A DNA stretch of 64,000 bases, taken from the NCBI RefSeq assembly GCF_035634895.1, contig NZ_DASQCC010000106.1, positions 62,001-126,000 on the forward strand, written 5' to 3'. Shown here one piece after another: positions 1 through 6,947 of this stretch. Every line of letters starts with the position of its first letter. The first letter of the stretch is position 1. The notes below the pieces were generated by a model. It searched no databases. It was not told the DNA's origin and saw only the letters and a program-made list of their open reading frames with translations. A program made the position numbers and the translations under genes. The stretch comes from Actinophytocola sp035634895. GTDB lineage: Bacteria; Actinomycetota; Actinomycetes; Mycobacteriales; Pseudonocardiaceae.

Positions 1-1
1 G

Positions 2-532
2 CTGCACTGGCACGAGAACGAGGAGTTCCGCTTCGCGGTCGCGCCCGACCGGATGAAGGACCCGGTCTTCCGCAGGAACGTCGCCGCGCTCGAGGACCTC
101 GGCTGGCTGTTCGAGCTGCAGGTGTTCCCCGGCCAGATGGCCGACGCGGCCGACCTGGTCGAGGCCGTCCCGGACGTCACGTTCGTCCTGGTGCACGCCG
201 GCATGCTGACCGACCGCGCGGACGAGACCGTCCGCGAGTGGCGTGCGGGCATGGCGCGGCTCGCGTCGTACCCGAACGTCGCGGTGAAGCTGACCGGCCA
301 GGGCACGTTCACCCGCCGGCTCGACCCGGACTTCATCGCGTTCGTCGCGACGGAGACGCTCGGCTGGTTCGGTGCGGAGCGCGCCATGTTCGGCACCAAC
401 TTCCCGGTCGAGAAGCTGTGGACCGACCTGCCGTCGCTGGTCGCCGCATGGCGTGCCGCGGTGCCGGAACCCGACCACGCCGCCGTCTTCGCCGACACCG
501 CCCGGCGCGTCTACGCGCTACCCGAACAATAA
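2..532 (+). CDS. Amidohydrolase_2 family metal-dependent hydrolase, 3' part only
   Basis: This is the C-terminal part (176 codons) of a gene that begins left of the window. The visible protein carries Amidohydrolase_2-type (TIM-barrel) signatures: an LHWHENEEF segment near the edge, VLVHAGML around residue 60 and the late FGTNFPVEKLW motif that usually supplies the last catalytic acid region. Relatives include lactonases and decarboxylases of aromatic or sugar catabolism, such as fuconolactonase and 2-pyrone-4,6-dicarboxylate lactonase. The N-terminal metal ligands are outside the window, so the substrate cannot be judged. A YciI-like gene follows after 9 bp and is probably in the same operon. 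The internal ATG at 53 is not the true start, because the reading frame is open to base 2 and is conserved-looking there. Confidence 0.75.
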   Translation: MHWHENEEFRFAVAPDRMKDPVFRRNVAALEDLGWLFELQVFPGQMADAADLVEAVPDVTFVLVHAGMLTDRADETVREWRAGMARLASYPNVAVKLTGQGTFTRRLDPDFIAFVATETLGWFGAERAMFGTNFPVEKLWTDLPSLVAAWRAAVPEPDHAAVFADTARRVYALPEQ

Positions 533-541
533 GGAGAACAA

Positions 542-814
542 GTGGCACTGTTCCTGCTGACCTACGGCTACCACGAGACCGACCAGCGCGCCGCGCGCCG
601 GGAGGACCACCTGGCGTACCTGAACAAGCTGAAGGACGACGGCGCGCTGGCGATCGCGGGCCCGTACGAGGACCTGACGGGCGGCGCGATCGTGCTGAAC
701 GCCGAGTCCCAGGAGGCCGCCGAGGAGCTGGTCGCCGGCGACCCGTACACCCAGGCCGAGGTGACGAAGGACCGGTACCTGCGCCAGTGGCGGGTCACCG
801 TGGGCTCGGTCTGA
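542..814 (+). CDS. YciI-like protein
   Basis: This 90-residue protein has the size and layout of the YciI/dimeric alpha-beta barrel family: an N-terminal strand (ALFLLTYGY), RREDHLAYLNKLKDDGALAIAGPYED in the centre, and a C-terminal DPYTQAEV segment ending in a strand. The central His of the REDH segment and the DP motif are typical of the family. The start is a GTG at 542, preceded by an AAGGAGA Shine-Dalgarno 5-6 nt upstream and 9 bp after the amidohydrolase stop, so the two genes look co-transcribed. Family members are thought to act on small aromatic or muconolactone-like substrates, but their reactions are mostly unknown. A function tied to the upstream hydrolase is an inference from position only. 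Confidence 0.8.
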   Translation: MALFLLTYGYHETDQRAARREDHLAYLNKLKDDGALAIAGPYEDLTGGAIVLNAESQEAAEELVAGDPYTQAEVTKDRYLRQWRVTVGSV

Positions 815-818
815 CACG

Positions 819-858
819 GCAGCGGCCCGCCCCACACCAGGTGGGGGCGGGCCGCTGC
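819..858. terminator. Perfect hairpin between convergent genes
   Basis: GCAGCGGCCCGCCCC at 819-833 is repeated in exact inverted form at 844-858, and the loop itself can pair CACC with GGTG. The hairpin begins 5 bp after the YciI stop and ends 4 bp before the 3' end of the MFS gene on the other strand, so it can terminate both transcripts. There is no strong U tract, which is common for actinobacterial terminators. Confidence 0.8.
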
Positions 859-862
859 TCTC

Positions 863-2383
863 TCACACCGTGGTCAGGACCCGCTCCCCGGTGACCTCGG
901 CGGCCGGCCGGGGCTTGTTGCGCAGCGCGACCATGCCGCCCACCGCGAAGACGGCCAGGATGACCGCGGCGATGCCGGCGACCGTGTGCAGCCCGCTCGT
1001 GAACGCATCGCGTGCGGCGTCCAGCAGTGCCGGGTCACCGGCGTTCACCGCGCCCGTCATGCTGTCCCGGACCCCGGCCGGCGCGCCGGCCGGCAGCTTG
1101 TCGCGGTAGACGGCCGTGCCGATGCTGCCGAACAACGCGATCCCCGTGGCGATGCCGAACTCGGCGCTGGTCTCGGACATCGCCGACGCGGCGCCGGCCC
1201 TGCCGGGCGGCACGGAGCCGATGACCATCTCCGTGCCCAGCACGCCCTGCGGGCCCATGCCGAACGCGGCGATCGACAGGCCGAGCACCACCAGCCCGAC
1301 CCCGTTGCCGTCGTCGATCCGCGTGAACAGCACCAGCCCGACCGCGGCGAAGAGCATGCCGAACCCGAGCACGAACTCCGGCCGGAACCGCTTGGCCAAC
1401 CGAGGCGCGATCAGCGAGCCGGTCACCACGGCGCCGGCCTGGGGGACCAGCGCGATCCCGGCCTGTGCCGTCGTGAGGCCCGCGACCAGCTGCAGGTACT
1501 GGCTGATCAGCAGGAACACGCCACCCATGGTGATCGCGCCGACCAGCGTGATGCACAGGGCCGCGGCGAACGTCCGGTTGCGGAACAGGGCCAGGTCCAG
1601 CATCGGGTGCGCCAGCCGCCGCTGCCGTCGCGCGAACGCGACGCCGATGCCGGTACCGGCCAGCAGCACGCCGGCCATCCCCGGCGACACGCCGTCCTTG
1701 GCGATCTCCTTGAGCGCGAACACGACCGGCAGGATGGCGCCCAGCGAGAGCGCGACGCTCGCGAGGTCGAGCCGGCCGGCGTGCTCGTCGCGATACTCCG
1801 GCAGCAGCTTCGGCGCGGTGACCAGCAGCAACACCATGACCGGCACGCCGAGCAGGAACACCGAGCCCCACCAGGCGACGGACAGCAGCAGCCCGCCGAC
1901 GACCGGCCCGATCACCATGCCGCCCATGAAGCAGCTCATCCAGACGGCGATCGCGGTGCCGCGCTGACGCGGGTCGCGGAACATGTTGCTGATCAGCGCC
2001 AGGGTGGAGGGCATGAGCGTCGCCCCGGCGGCTCCGAGTACCGCCCGCGCCCCGATCAGCATGGCCGGGCTGGTCGCGAACGCCGCCATGACCGAGGCGA
2101 GGCCGAACGCCGCGCCGCCGGCCATCAGCAGCCTGCGGCGCCCGACGCGGTCGCCCAGGGTGCCCATCGTGACCAGGAAGCCCGCGATCATGAACCCGTA
2201 GATGTCGATGATCCAGAGCAGTTCGGTGCCGCTGGGCCGCAGGTCGGCCGCGAGGTGCGGCACGGCGAGGTGCAGCGCGCTCATGTCCAGCGAGAGCAGC
2301 AACGTCGGCAGGGCGAGCACCGCGAGCCCGATCCACTCGCGGCGCCCGGCCGGTGATGCCGTCCTGGTCGTCTCCGTGTTCAT
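863..2383 (-). CDS. MFS drug-efflux transporter, DHA2 (EmrB/QacA) type
   Basis: This is a 506-residue major facilitator protein with about 14 predicted membrane segments, as in the DHA2 proton-coupled drug exporters. Typical features are the first helix LALPTLLLSLDMSALHLAVP, the motif A-like loop GTLGDRVGRRRLLM after helix 2, and motif C-like GAAGATLMPSTLALI. The ATG at 2383 follows AAGGACAAGGG. It lies divergent from the CGNR zinc-finger gene with 147 bp between starts. That gap holds a GTAAC-N10-GTATC element resembling the dyads further right, so the regulator may act on this pump too. Substrates cannot be predicted from sequence; resistance to a hydrophobic cationic compound or antibiotic is the usual role. 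Confidence 0.88.
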   Translation of the reverse strand: MNTETTRTASPAGRREWIGLAVLALPTLLLSLDMSALHLAVPHLAADLRPSGTELLWIIDIYGFMIAGFLVTMGTLGDRVGRRRLLMAGGAAFGLASVMAAFATSPAMLIGARAVLGAAGATLMPSTLALISNMFRDPRQRGTAIAVWMSCFMGGMVIGPVVGGLLLSVAWWGSVFLLGVPVMVLLLVTAPKLLPEYRDEHAGRLDLASVALSLGAILPVVFALKEIAKDGVSPGMAGVLLAGTGIGVAFARRQRRLAHPMLDLALFRNRTFAAALCITLVGAITMGGVFLLISQYLQLVAGLTTAQAGIALVPQAGAVVTGSLIAPRLAKRFRPEFVLGFGMLFAAVGLVLFTRIDDGNGVGLVVLGLSIAAFGMGPQGVLGTEMVIGSVPPGRAGAASAMSETSAEFGIATGIALFGSIGTAVYRDKLPAGAPAGVRDSMTGAVNAGDPALLDAARDAFTSGLHTVAGIAAVILAVFAVGGMVALRNKPRPAAEVTGERVLTTV

Positions 2384-2502
2384 CGCCCTTGTCCTTCGCT
2401 CGTTCGTGGCCTGTCATCACCACGTCGAACCGGGACGGCCCACCTCGACATCTCCGGCGAAGAAACTTTCCTCGCGCCCGGCGACGGGGCGCACGGATCG
2501 CT

Positions 2503-2522
2503 GTAACGGCCCGGAGCGTATC
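2503..2522. promoter_or_regulatory. Imperfect GTAAC-N10-GTATC site before the CGNR gene
   Basis: A CTGTAACGG box (2501-2509) followed at the same 10-bp spacing by GTATC resembles the two perfect GTAAC-N10-GTTAC dyads at 3097-3145, with two mismatches in the right arm. It ends only 8 bp before the GTG start of the CGNR gene. That position suits an autoregulatory operator overlapping the promoter or transcription start. Confidence 0.4.
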
Positions 2523-2530
2523 GTCGTGAC

Positions 2531-3100
2531 GTGATAGTGGACGACGAGCGGGAGCGCCGCCTGCGGTTCGACTCCGGCGCGACGTGGCTGGACCTCGTGG
2601 CCACCGTCGGGTTCGCGCACACGGCGACCCCGCTGGAACGGCTGTACGACCTCGACCGCCTGCGTGAGTGGCTTGCCGGCGAGGACCTCCTGCCCACCGA
2701 CGACCTCACCGCCGCGGATCTCGGCCTCGTCACGGCTCTCCGGCGGACGCTGCGTGTGCTCGCCGAGGCGGCCGTCGGCTCGGCCGCGCCGCCGAAGAAG
2801 GCGCTCGACCAGCTCAACGCGGTTCTCGCCGACGACGTGCCGGTCGCGGTGCGGGTCAACAGGGCCGGCGCGCTGACCGTGCGCCGGCCCGCGACCGTTC
2901 GTGAGGCGCTGGCCCGTGTCGCCCGGCAGGCGGCCGAGCAGCTCGCCGGCCCGGTCGCGGCCACGCTGCGCACCTGTGCCGACCACGACTGCTCGATGGT
3001 CTTCATCGACCCGAACGGCCGGCGGCGCTGGTGCTCGGCCGAGACCTGCGGCGTGCGAAACCGGGTCCGCGCACATCGTGAGCGGCAGCGGTCCATGTAA
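2531..3100 (+). CDS. ABATE/CGNR zinc-finger protein, putative regulator
   Basis: This 189-residue protein has the N-terminal ABATE-type domain (FDSGATWLDLVATVGF onward) and a C-terminal CGNR zinc finger. The latter is visible as LRTCADHDCSMVFIDPNGRR followed by WCSAETCGVRNRVRAHRER, with cysteines at about residues 156, 161, 171 and 176. CGNR proteins are predicted DNA-binding, stress-linked transcription regulators. The GTG at 2531 has no Shine-Dalgarno and may be leaderless; a second GTG at 2537 is possible. An EamA exporter follows 55 bp downstream. The spacer holds two GTAAC-N10-GTTAC dyads, and an imperfect one precedes this gene, so it probably controls the exporter and itself. Confidence 0.82.
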   Translation: MIVDDERERRLRFDSGATWLDLVATVGFAHTATPLERLYDLDRLREWLAGEDLLPTDDLTAADLGLVTALRRTLRVLAEAAVGSAAPPKKALDQLNAVLADDVPVAVRVNRAGALTVRRPATVREALARVARQAAEQLAGPVAATLRTCADHDCSMVFIDPNGRRRWCSAETCGVRNRVRAHRERQRSM

Positions 3101-3145
3101 CGGTCTGGACTGTTACAGTGGTGCGGTAACCAGCTGACCCGTTAC
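3097..3145. promoter_or_regulatory. Two GTAAC-N10-GTTAC dyads before the EamA gene
   Basis: GTAAC at 3097-3101 pairs with GTTAC at 3112-3116, and GTAAC at 3126-3130 pairs with GTTAC at 3141-3145. Both have exactly 10 bp between arms, and the two dyads are offset by 29 bp. The first overlaps the stop codon of the CGNR gene, and the second ends 10 bp before the EamA start. Identical geometry twice in 49 bp is strong evidence of a dimeric operator. The CGNR protein is the obvious candidate binder (inference). Confidence 0.7.
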
Positions 3146-3155
3146 AGGGAGAGCG

Positions 3156-4118
3156 ATGGCGCAGCACCGCGACCGTCTGCTCCCGGCGGCCTTCGTCGTC
3201 GTGTGGAGCAGCGGGTACCTCGCCGGCACCGTCGGCGCGCACAGTGGTCCGCCGCTCGCGTTGCTGTTCTGGCGGTTCCTCCTGGCGTTCGTCGTGCTGT
3301 GCGTCCTCGCCGTCGTCACGCGCGCGCCGTGGCCCACGCGGCCACGCACCTACCTGCACCTGCTGGTCACGGGCTTCCTGCTGCAGACTGTCCAGTTCGG
3401 ACCGCTCTACCTCGGACTCGGCATGGGGGTCACGGCCGGCGTGGCCGCGATGATCATGAGTGCCTGCCCGCTCGTCGTCGCCGCCGCGGCCGTGCCGCTG
3501 TTCGGCGAGCGGCTGACCGGCCGGCAGTGGGTCGGACTCACGGTCGGACTGGCCGGGGTGGTGATCTCCTTGAGCGACAGGTTGAACGGCGGCGGCTCCC
3601 TCGCCGGCTACGCGCTCACCGGGCTCGCGTTGCTGGGGTTCGCGGCCGGCACGCTGTACCAGAAGCGGTTCGGCGGCTCGGTCGACCTGCGCACGGGCAC
3701 GACCGTGCAGCTCGTGGCCGGCATGATCACCACGCTCCCGCTCGCGGCGGTGCACGGCGGTGTGCTGCTGCCGATGACCACGCCGGCCATCGGCTCCACG
3801 GTGTGGCTGGCACTGGTCAACTCGATCGGTGGGTTCACCATGCTGTTCCTGTTGCTGCGCCACCGTTCCGGCGGCGCGGCGACGAGCGTGCTCTACCTCG
3901 TGCCGCCGGTGACCGCCCTGCTCGCGCCGGTCGTACTGGACCAGACCACTTCGATGACCGTCTTCATCGGCATGGCAGTGTCCGGCGCCGGCGTGCTCAT
4001 GACCGTGCTGACCAGGCGGGTGCCGTCAGGAAAGCGCTTACTCTCCGTGTTTCGGTTGGGCCGATCGGGTGTGGCGCTTGACAGCACGGCGCGGCAGGGT
4101 GTGCGATTCGATGGATAG
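3156..4118 (+). CDS. EamA/DMT family transporter
   Basis: This 320-residue membrane protein has the ten-helix, two-EamA-repeat layout of drug/metabolite transporters (LPAAFVVVWSSGYLAGTVGA at the start; the second repeat begins near residue 150). The ATG at 3156 has GGGAGAGCG just before it. It likely exports a metabolite or drug under control of the upstream CGNR regulator. The last 25-30 residues, after VLTRR, are unlike the family. They are encoded by DNA that carries a LacI-type palindrome (4032-4039) and a TTGACA box (4078-4083), which are promoter elements. The reading frame therefore seems to have lost its natural stop and to run into the control region of the next locus. Confidence 0.85.
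   Translation: MAQHRDRLLPAAFVVVWSSGYLAGTVGAHSGPPLALLFWRFLLAFVVLCVLAVVTRAPWPTRPRTYLHLLVTGFLLQTVQFGPLYLGLGMGVTAGVAAMIMSACPLVVAAAAVPLFGERLTGRQWVGLTVGLAGVVISLSDRLNGGGSLAGYALTGLALLGFAAGTLYQKRFGGSVDLRTGTTVQLVAGMITTLPLAAVHGGVLLPMTTPAIGSTVWLALVNSIGGFTMLFLLLRHRSGGAATSVLYLVPPVTALLAPVVLDQTTSMTVFIGMAVSGAGVLMTVLTRRVPSGKRLLSVFRLGRSGVALDSTARQGVRFDG
4032..4039. promoter_or_regulatory. LacI-type operator core AAGCGCTT, copy 1
   Basis: GGAAAGCGCTTAC (4029-4041) contains the AAGCGCTT palindrome characteristic of LacI-family regulators of sugar and polysaccharide genes. It lies inside the aberrant 3' end of the EamA frame, about 40 bp before a TTGACA box (4078-4083) and 170 bp before the degraded cellulase-like gene. 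It was probably the operator of that gene. A nearly identical sequence precedes the GH29 operon. Confidence 0.55.
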
Positions 4119-4206
4119 GAAGACTGTCTAACCATTCGTACGTCCCCAGCAGGCCGCCCCGACGCATGCTCCAGGAGCAGTGGAGCGTTCGAGAGGAGAC
4201 CCTCAC

Positions 4207-4387
4207 GTGCGTGTCCGAAGGCTTTCCCTGATGCTGCCCGCCGTGCTCGCGGCGGCGCTCGCGCAACCGACCCTCGCCGCCGAGCCGAAGGCGGCCACCG
4301 CCACCAGGCCGAGGACGCCACGATCCCACGTCGACAGCGGCGGACCGGATCCCCATGTTCGTCACCGAGTTCGGCACGCAGACCTAG
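4207..4387 (+). pseudogene. Ruined secreted GH5 cellulase-like gene
   Basis: A GAGAGGAGA ribosome-binding site and a GTG at 4207 open a clear Sec signal peptide (LSLMLPAVLAAALA then AEPK). In another frame, 4355-4384 encodes MFVTEFGTQT, which resembles the P-x-FVTE(F/W)GT segment around the catalytic nucleophile of GH5 endoglucanases. The two pieces are out of frame and some hundreds of codons are missing between and after them. The frame ends at TAG 4385-4387, which is part of the terminal CTAG of a MITE. A retained operator and -35 box upstream agree with a former polysaccharide-degradation gene. The GH5 assignment rests on about ten residues and is tentative. Confidence 0.45.
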
Positions 4388-4464
4388 TGTCCGGCGCCGG
4401 AGATCAGGCAACTGATTCGGCGGCCCAGCTTCTTGATCACCACATTTCCGGCGCGGGACACCAG
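4384..4464. mobile_element. MITE copy 1 (81 bp, internally deleted)
   Basis: The left end reads CTAGTGTCCGGCGCCGGAGA and the right end is its approximate inverse, GCGCGGGACACCAG. About 50 bp of the left part and 30 bp of the right part match the 168-bp element at 33421-33588 (opposite orientation) with only a few differences, while the centre is missing. It has no coding capacity. The paired inverted ends plus a second copy 29 kb away identify it as a non-autonomous transposable element. Its right CTAG has decayed to CCAG. Confidence 0.7.
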
Positions 4465-4770
4465 GCCCGTACACGGGCACGTCACCGCTGAAGTCTGCGG
4501 GCGTGTGGGTCCGCGCCAGGATCAACACCCGGACGACTTCCCGACTGGTTAGACAGCCGGAAAGACCCGACCTTCCAACGGGGGCACAAGCGCCGCAGTC
4601 CCAGCCCGGCGGGGCCGCGGCGCGCCTCGCGTGTATGTGGAAAGCGCTTGCTTCAACGAAAAAAGATCCGGCGATTGACCGGTTCAGAACCTTGATGAGC
4701 CCTGGTGCTCGCGAGTAACGTCTGGAATCGGAGCATATACATCCGATGTCTATGGCTCTGGGAGGCGGCA
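4465..4770 (+). promoter_or_regulatory. Control region of the GH29-GH28-GH27-dehydrogenase cassette
   Basis: No gene is seen here. It holds the second LacI-type palindrome, GGAAAGCGCTTGC at 4639-4651 (core 4642-4649), a TTGACC box at 4675-4680, and a perfect 11-bp palindrome GGTTCAGAACC at 4681-4691. A GGGAGG Shine-Dalgarno lies at 4760-4765. TGGTTAGACA at 4546-4555 is the exact inverse of TGTCTAACCA at 4125-4134, so a 431-bp segment including the ruined gene and the MITE is flanked by 10-bp inverted repeats. The palindrome suggests repression by a LacI protein that is not encoded in this window. Confidence 0.5.
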
Positions 4771-6936
4771 ATGATGCGGCGTCGGCTTGGCGGAACTCCG
4801 GCTGTTCTGGTGGCGATCCTCGTTGTTGCCGCCTCTCTTCTCGCGGTCCCCGCGAGCGCTGAGCTGGAGCATCCGCGCCAGCGGTTCCTCCGTGACGCGC
4901 AGGCGGGGCTCTTCATCCACTGGGGCCTGCGCACCTCGCCGGCGCACACCGGTTGCGGCACCTGGGAAAGCGACGTCACGAACGGCGGCTGGAACGCCCG
5001 GTACTGGGTGGACGAGGCGAAGAAGCTGCACGCGCAGTACATCGTGCTCGCCACGTTCCACAGCCGGCTCGGCTACGCCCGGCCCTGGCCGTCCGCGATT
5101 CCCGGCAGCTGCCACACGAAACGCGACTTCCTCGGCGAGCTGGTCGACGCGACCGACGCCGCCGGCATGCGCACGATCCTCTACATGACCGACGATCCCC
5201 AGTGGTGGAACGAGGGTCTGCCCTCCGGGCAGAGCTGGCTCGACTCCGCCGCCTACTCCGACTACAAGGGCCACGACGTCGACCTGCACACCCGCGACGG
5301 CTTCGGCGAGTTCGGCTACGACAACTTCGTCGAGGTCATGCGGCGCTACCCGAACCTGTCCGGGTTCTGGATCGACAACGACAACGCCTACTGGGAGAGC
5401 CACGGGCTCTACGAGCGGATCCGGCAGGACCGTCCCAACTGGACGCTGAGCAACAACAACGAGGACACGCCGATCATGGACATGATCAGCAATGAGCAGA
5501 AGACCGGCATGTCCCCGTCCTACGACTACCCGCAGGCCGTCTACACGGCCGCGCCACGGCTGATCGAGGCCGACTACAAGCTGCCGGTCAGCGGCGCCTG
5601 GTGGTACGACGGCTCGAACCCGTCGGTCGACCAGCACCTCACGCTCGGCCGGTACGTCGCCAACGCCGGCTCGTCGATCAAGTCGCTGATGGCCGAGACC
5701 GCCCAGGTGAACGGCCGTTTCCCCAGCAACCAGGAGGCGTTCAACGACTTCGCGAACACCTACCTGGACGCGATCTGGGGCTCGATCGGCGGCACCGAGG
5801 GCGGCGGATACTCCTTCGGCGGCCTCAAGCCGGGCTTCTGGAACGACGGCGCGCACGGCGTGACCACGGTCAGCAGGACCGATCCTGACCTGCACTTCGT
5901 CCACGTGGTGACGAAACCGTCGGGCAGCACACTCCGCCTGCGGGACAACGGCTACCGGGTCACGGGTGTGACGAACTTCCGCACCGGTGCGCGGGTCCAG
6001 TTCACCCAGGCGGCCGGCTACCTGACGCTCACCGGAGTGTCCACCTGGGACCAGTACGACACTGTGTTCCGGGTGACCACGGCCGGCCGGCAGGGCATCC
6101 ACACCGGCGTGACGATGAGCGCGAGCACCTCGGCGAGTGGCCATGCCGCGTCGGCCGCGGCGGACGGCGACTACCGGACGTTCTGGGACAGCGACAAGAC
6201 CACCCCCGTGTCGCTGCGGTTCGACCTCGGGTCGGCGAAGCCCGTCCGGTACCTCGGGATCAACCAGCGGGAGGACTCGGTCGCCTACGCCCGCTCGGAC
6301 ACCGAGCAGTCCGCGCGGATCAAGGGGTACCGCGTCTATGTGAGCACGAACGGCACCGACTGGGGCAGCCCGATCGTGTCGGGAACGCTGCCCGGCCACC
6401 GCGGCGTGGCGTTCATCGACCTCCCGGTCACGACGACCAGGCACGTGCGGCTGGAGGTCGTGAGCACCTACGCCGCGTCCAGTGACAGCACGCGGTACAA
6501 GCGGCTGCGTGTCGACGAGGCGTGGGTCGGCGGCGAGTATCCGGGCGGTGGCGGTGGATCGGCCGGTGCCGAGGCCGAGTCGGCCGCACTGTCCGGCAGG
6601 GCCGTGGGCGCGGCATGCGCCGGTTGCTCCGGCGGCGCCAAGGTGCGTTTCATCGGCAACGGCACGGCCAACTACGTCACGTTCACGGTGCGGTCCGCGG
6701 TGGCCGCTACTCGCCAGCTCACCCTCGACTACACGGTGGACGGAGGCCGCTCGTTCTTTGTGAGCGTCAACGGTGCCGCGGCAACCGAGATCCCGGTGTC
6801 CGGCACGAGCTGGGACACCCCGGCCAGCCGCACGATCAGCGTCACCCTGGCCGCGGGCGTCAACACCATCAGGTTCTTCAACGACGGCGCGAACGCGCCG
6901 GACCTGGACAGGATCACCGTCAACCAGTCCCTGTGA
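4771..6936 (+). CDS. Secreted GH29 alpha-L-fucosidase-like enzyme with CBM32 and CBM35
   Basis: The ATG at 4771 follows GGGAGG by 5 nt; an upstream GTG at 4705 in the same frame lacks a ribosome site and would bury the signal peptide. The 721-residue product has a Sec signal (VLVAILVVAASLLAVPASA), then a GH29 catalytic barrel (QAGLFIHWGL, WESDVTNGGWNARYWVDEAKK). Asp202 in GFWIDND is the likely nucleophile. A discoidin/CBM32 domain follows (roughly residues 450-580), and after a glycine-rich linker a CBM35-like module (about 600-720). The 11 bp to the next gene and the shared module style indicate an operon of extracellular hydrolases. Fucose or another 6-deoxy/galacto-configured side chain of plant polysaccharide is the likely target; specificity within GH29 is uncertain. 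Confidence 0.82.
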   Translation: MMRRRLGGTPAVLVAILVVAASLLAVPASAELEHPRQRFLRDAQAGLFIHWGLRTSPAHTGCGTWESDVTNGGWNARYWVDEAKKLHAQYIVLATFHSRLGYARPWPSAIPGSCHTKRDFLGELVDATDAAGMRTILYMTDDPQWWNEGLPSGQSWLDSAAYSDYKGHDVDLHTRDGFGEFGYDNFVEVMRRYPNLSGFWIDNDNAYWESHGLYERIRQDRPNWTLSNNNEDTPIMDMISNEQKTGMSPSYDYPQAVYTAAPRLIEADYKLPVSGAWWYDGSNPSVDQHLTLGRYVANAGSSIKSLMAETAQVNGRFPSNQEAFNDFANTYLDAIWGSIGGTEGGGYSFGGLKPGFWNDGAHGVTTVSRTDPDLHFVHVVTKPSGSTLRLRDNGYRVTGVTNFRTGARVQFTQAAGYLTLTGVSTWDQYDTVFRVTTAGRQGIHTGVTMSASTSASGHAASAAADGDYRTFWDSDKTTPVSLRFDLGSAKPVRYLGINQREDSVAYARSDTEQSARIKGYRVYVSTNGTDWGSPIVSGTLPGHRGVAFIDLPVTTTRHVRLEVVSTYAASSDSTRYKRLRVDEAWVGGEYPGGGGGSAGAEAESAALSGRAVGAACAGCSGGAKVRFIGNGTANYVTFTVRSAVAATRQLTLDYTVDGGRSFFVSVNGAAATEIPVSGTSWDTPASRTISVTLAAGVNTIRFFNDGANAPDLDRITVNQSL

Positions 6937-6947
6937 GGAGCGGTGCA

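Noticed and set aside
986..2356. Long plus-strand frame over the MFS gene
   Set aside because: Arg/Gln/His-rich antisense shadow; the opposite strand encodes a clear 14-helix transporter.
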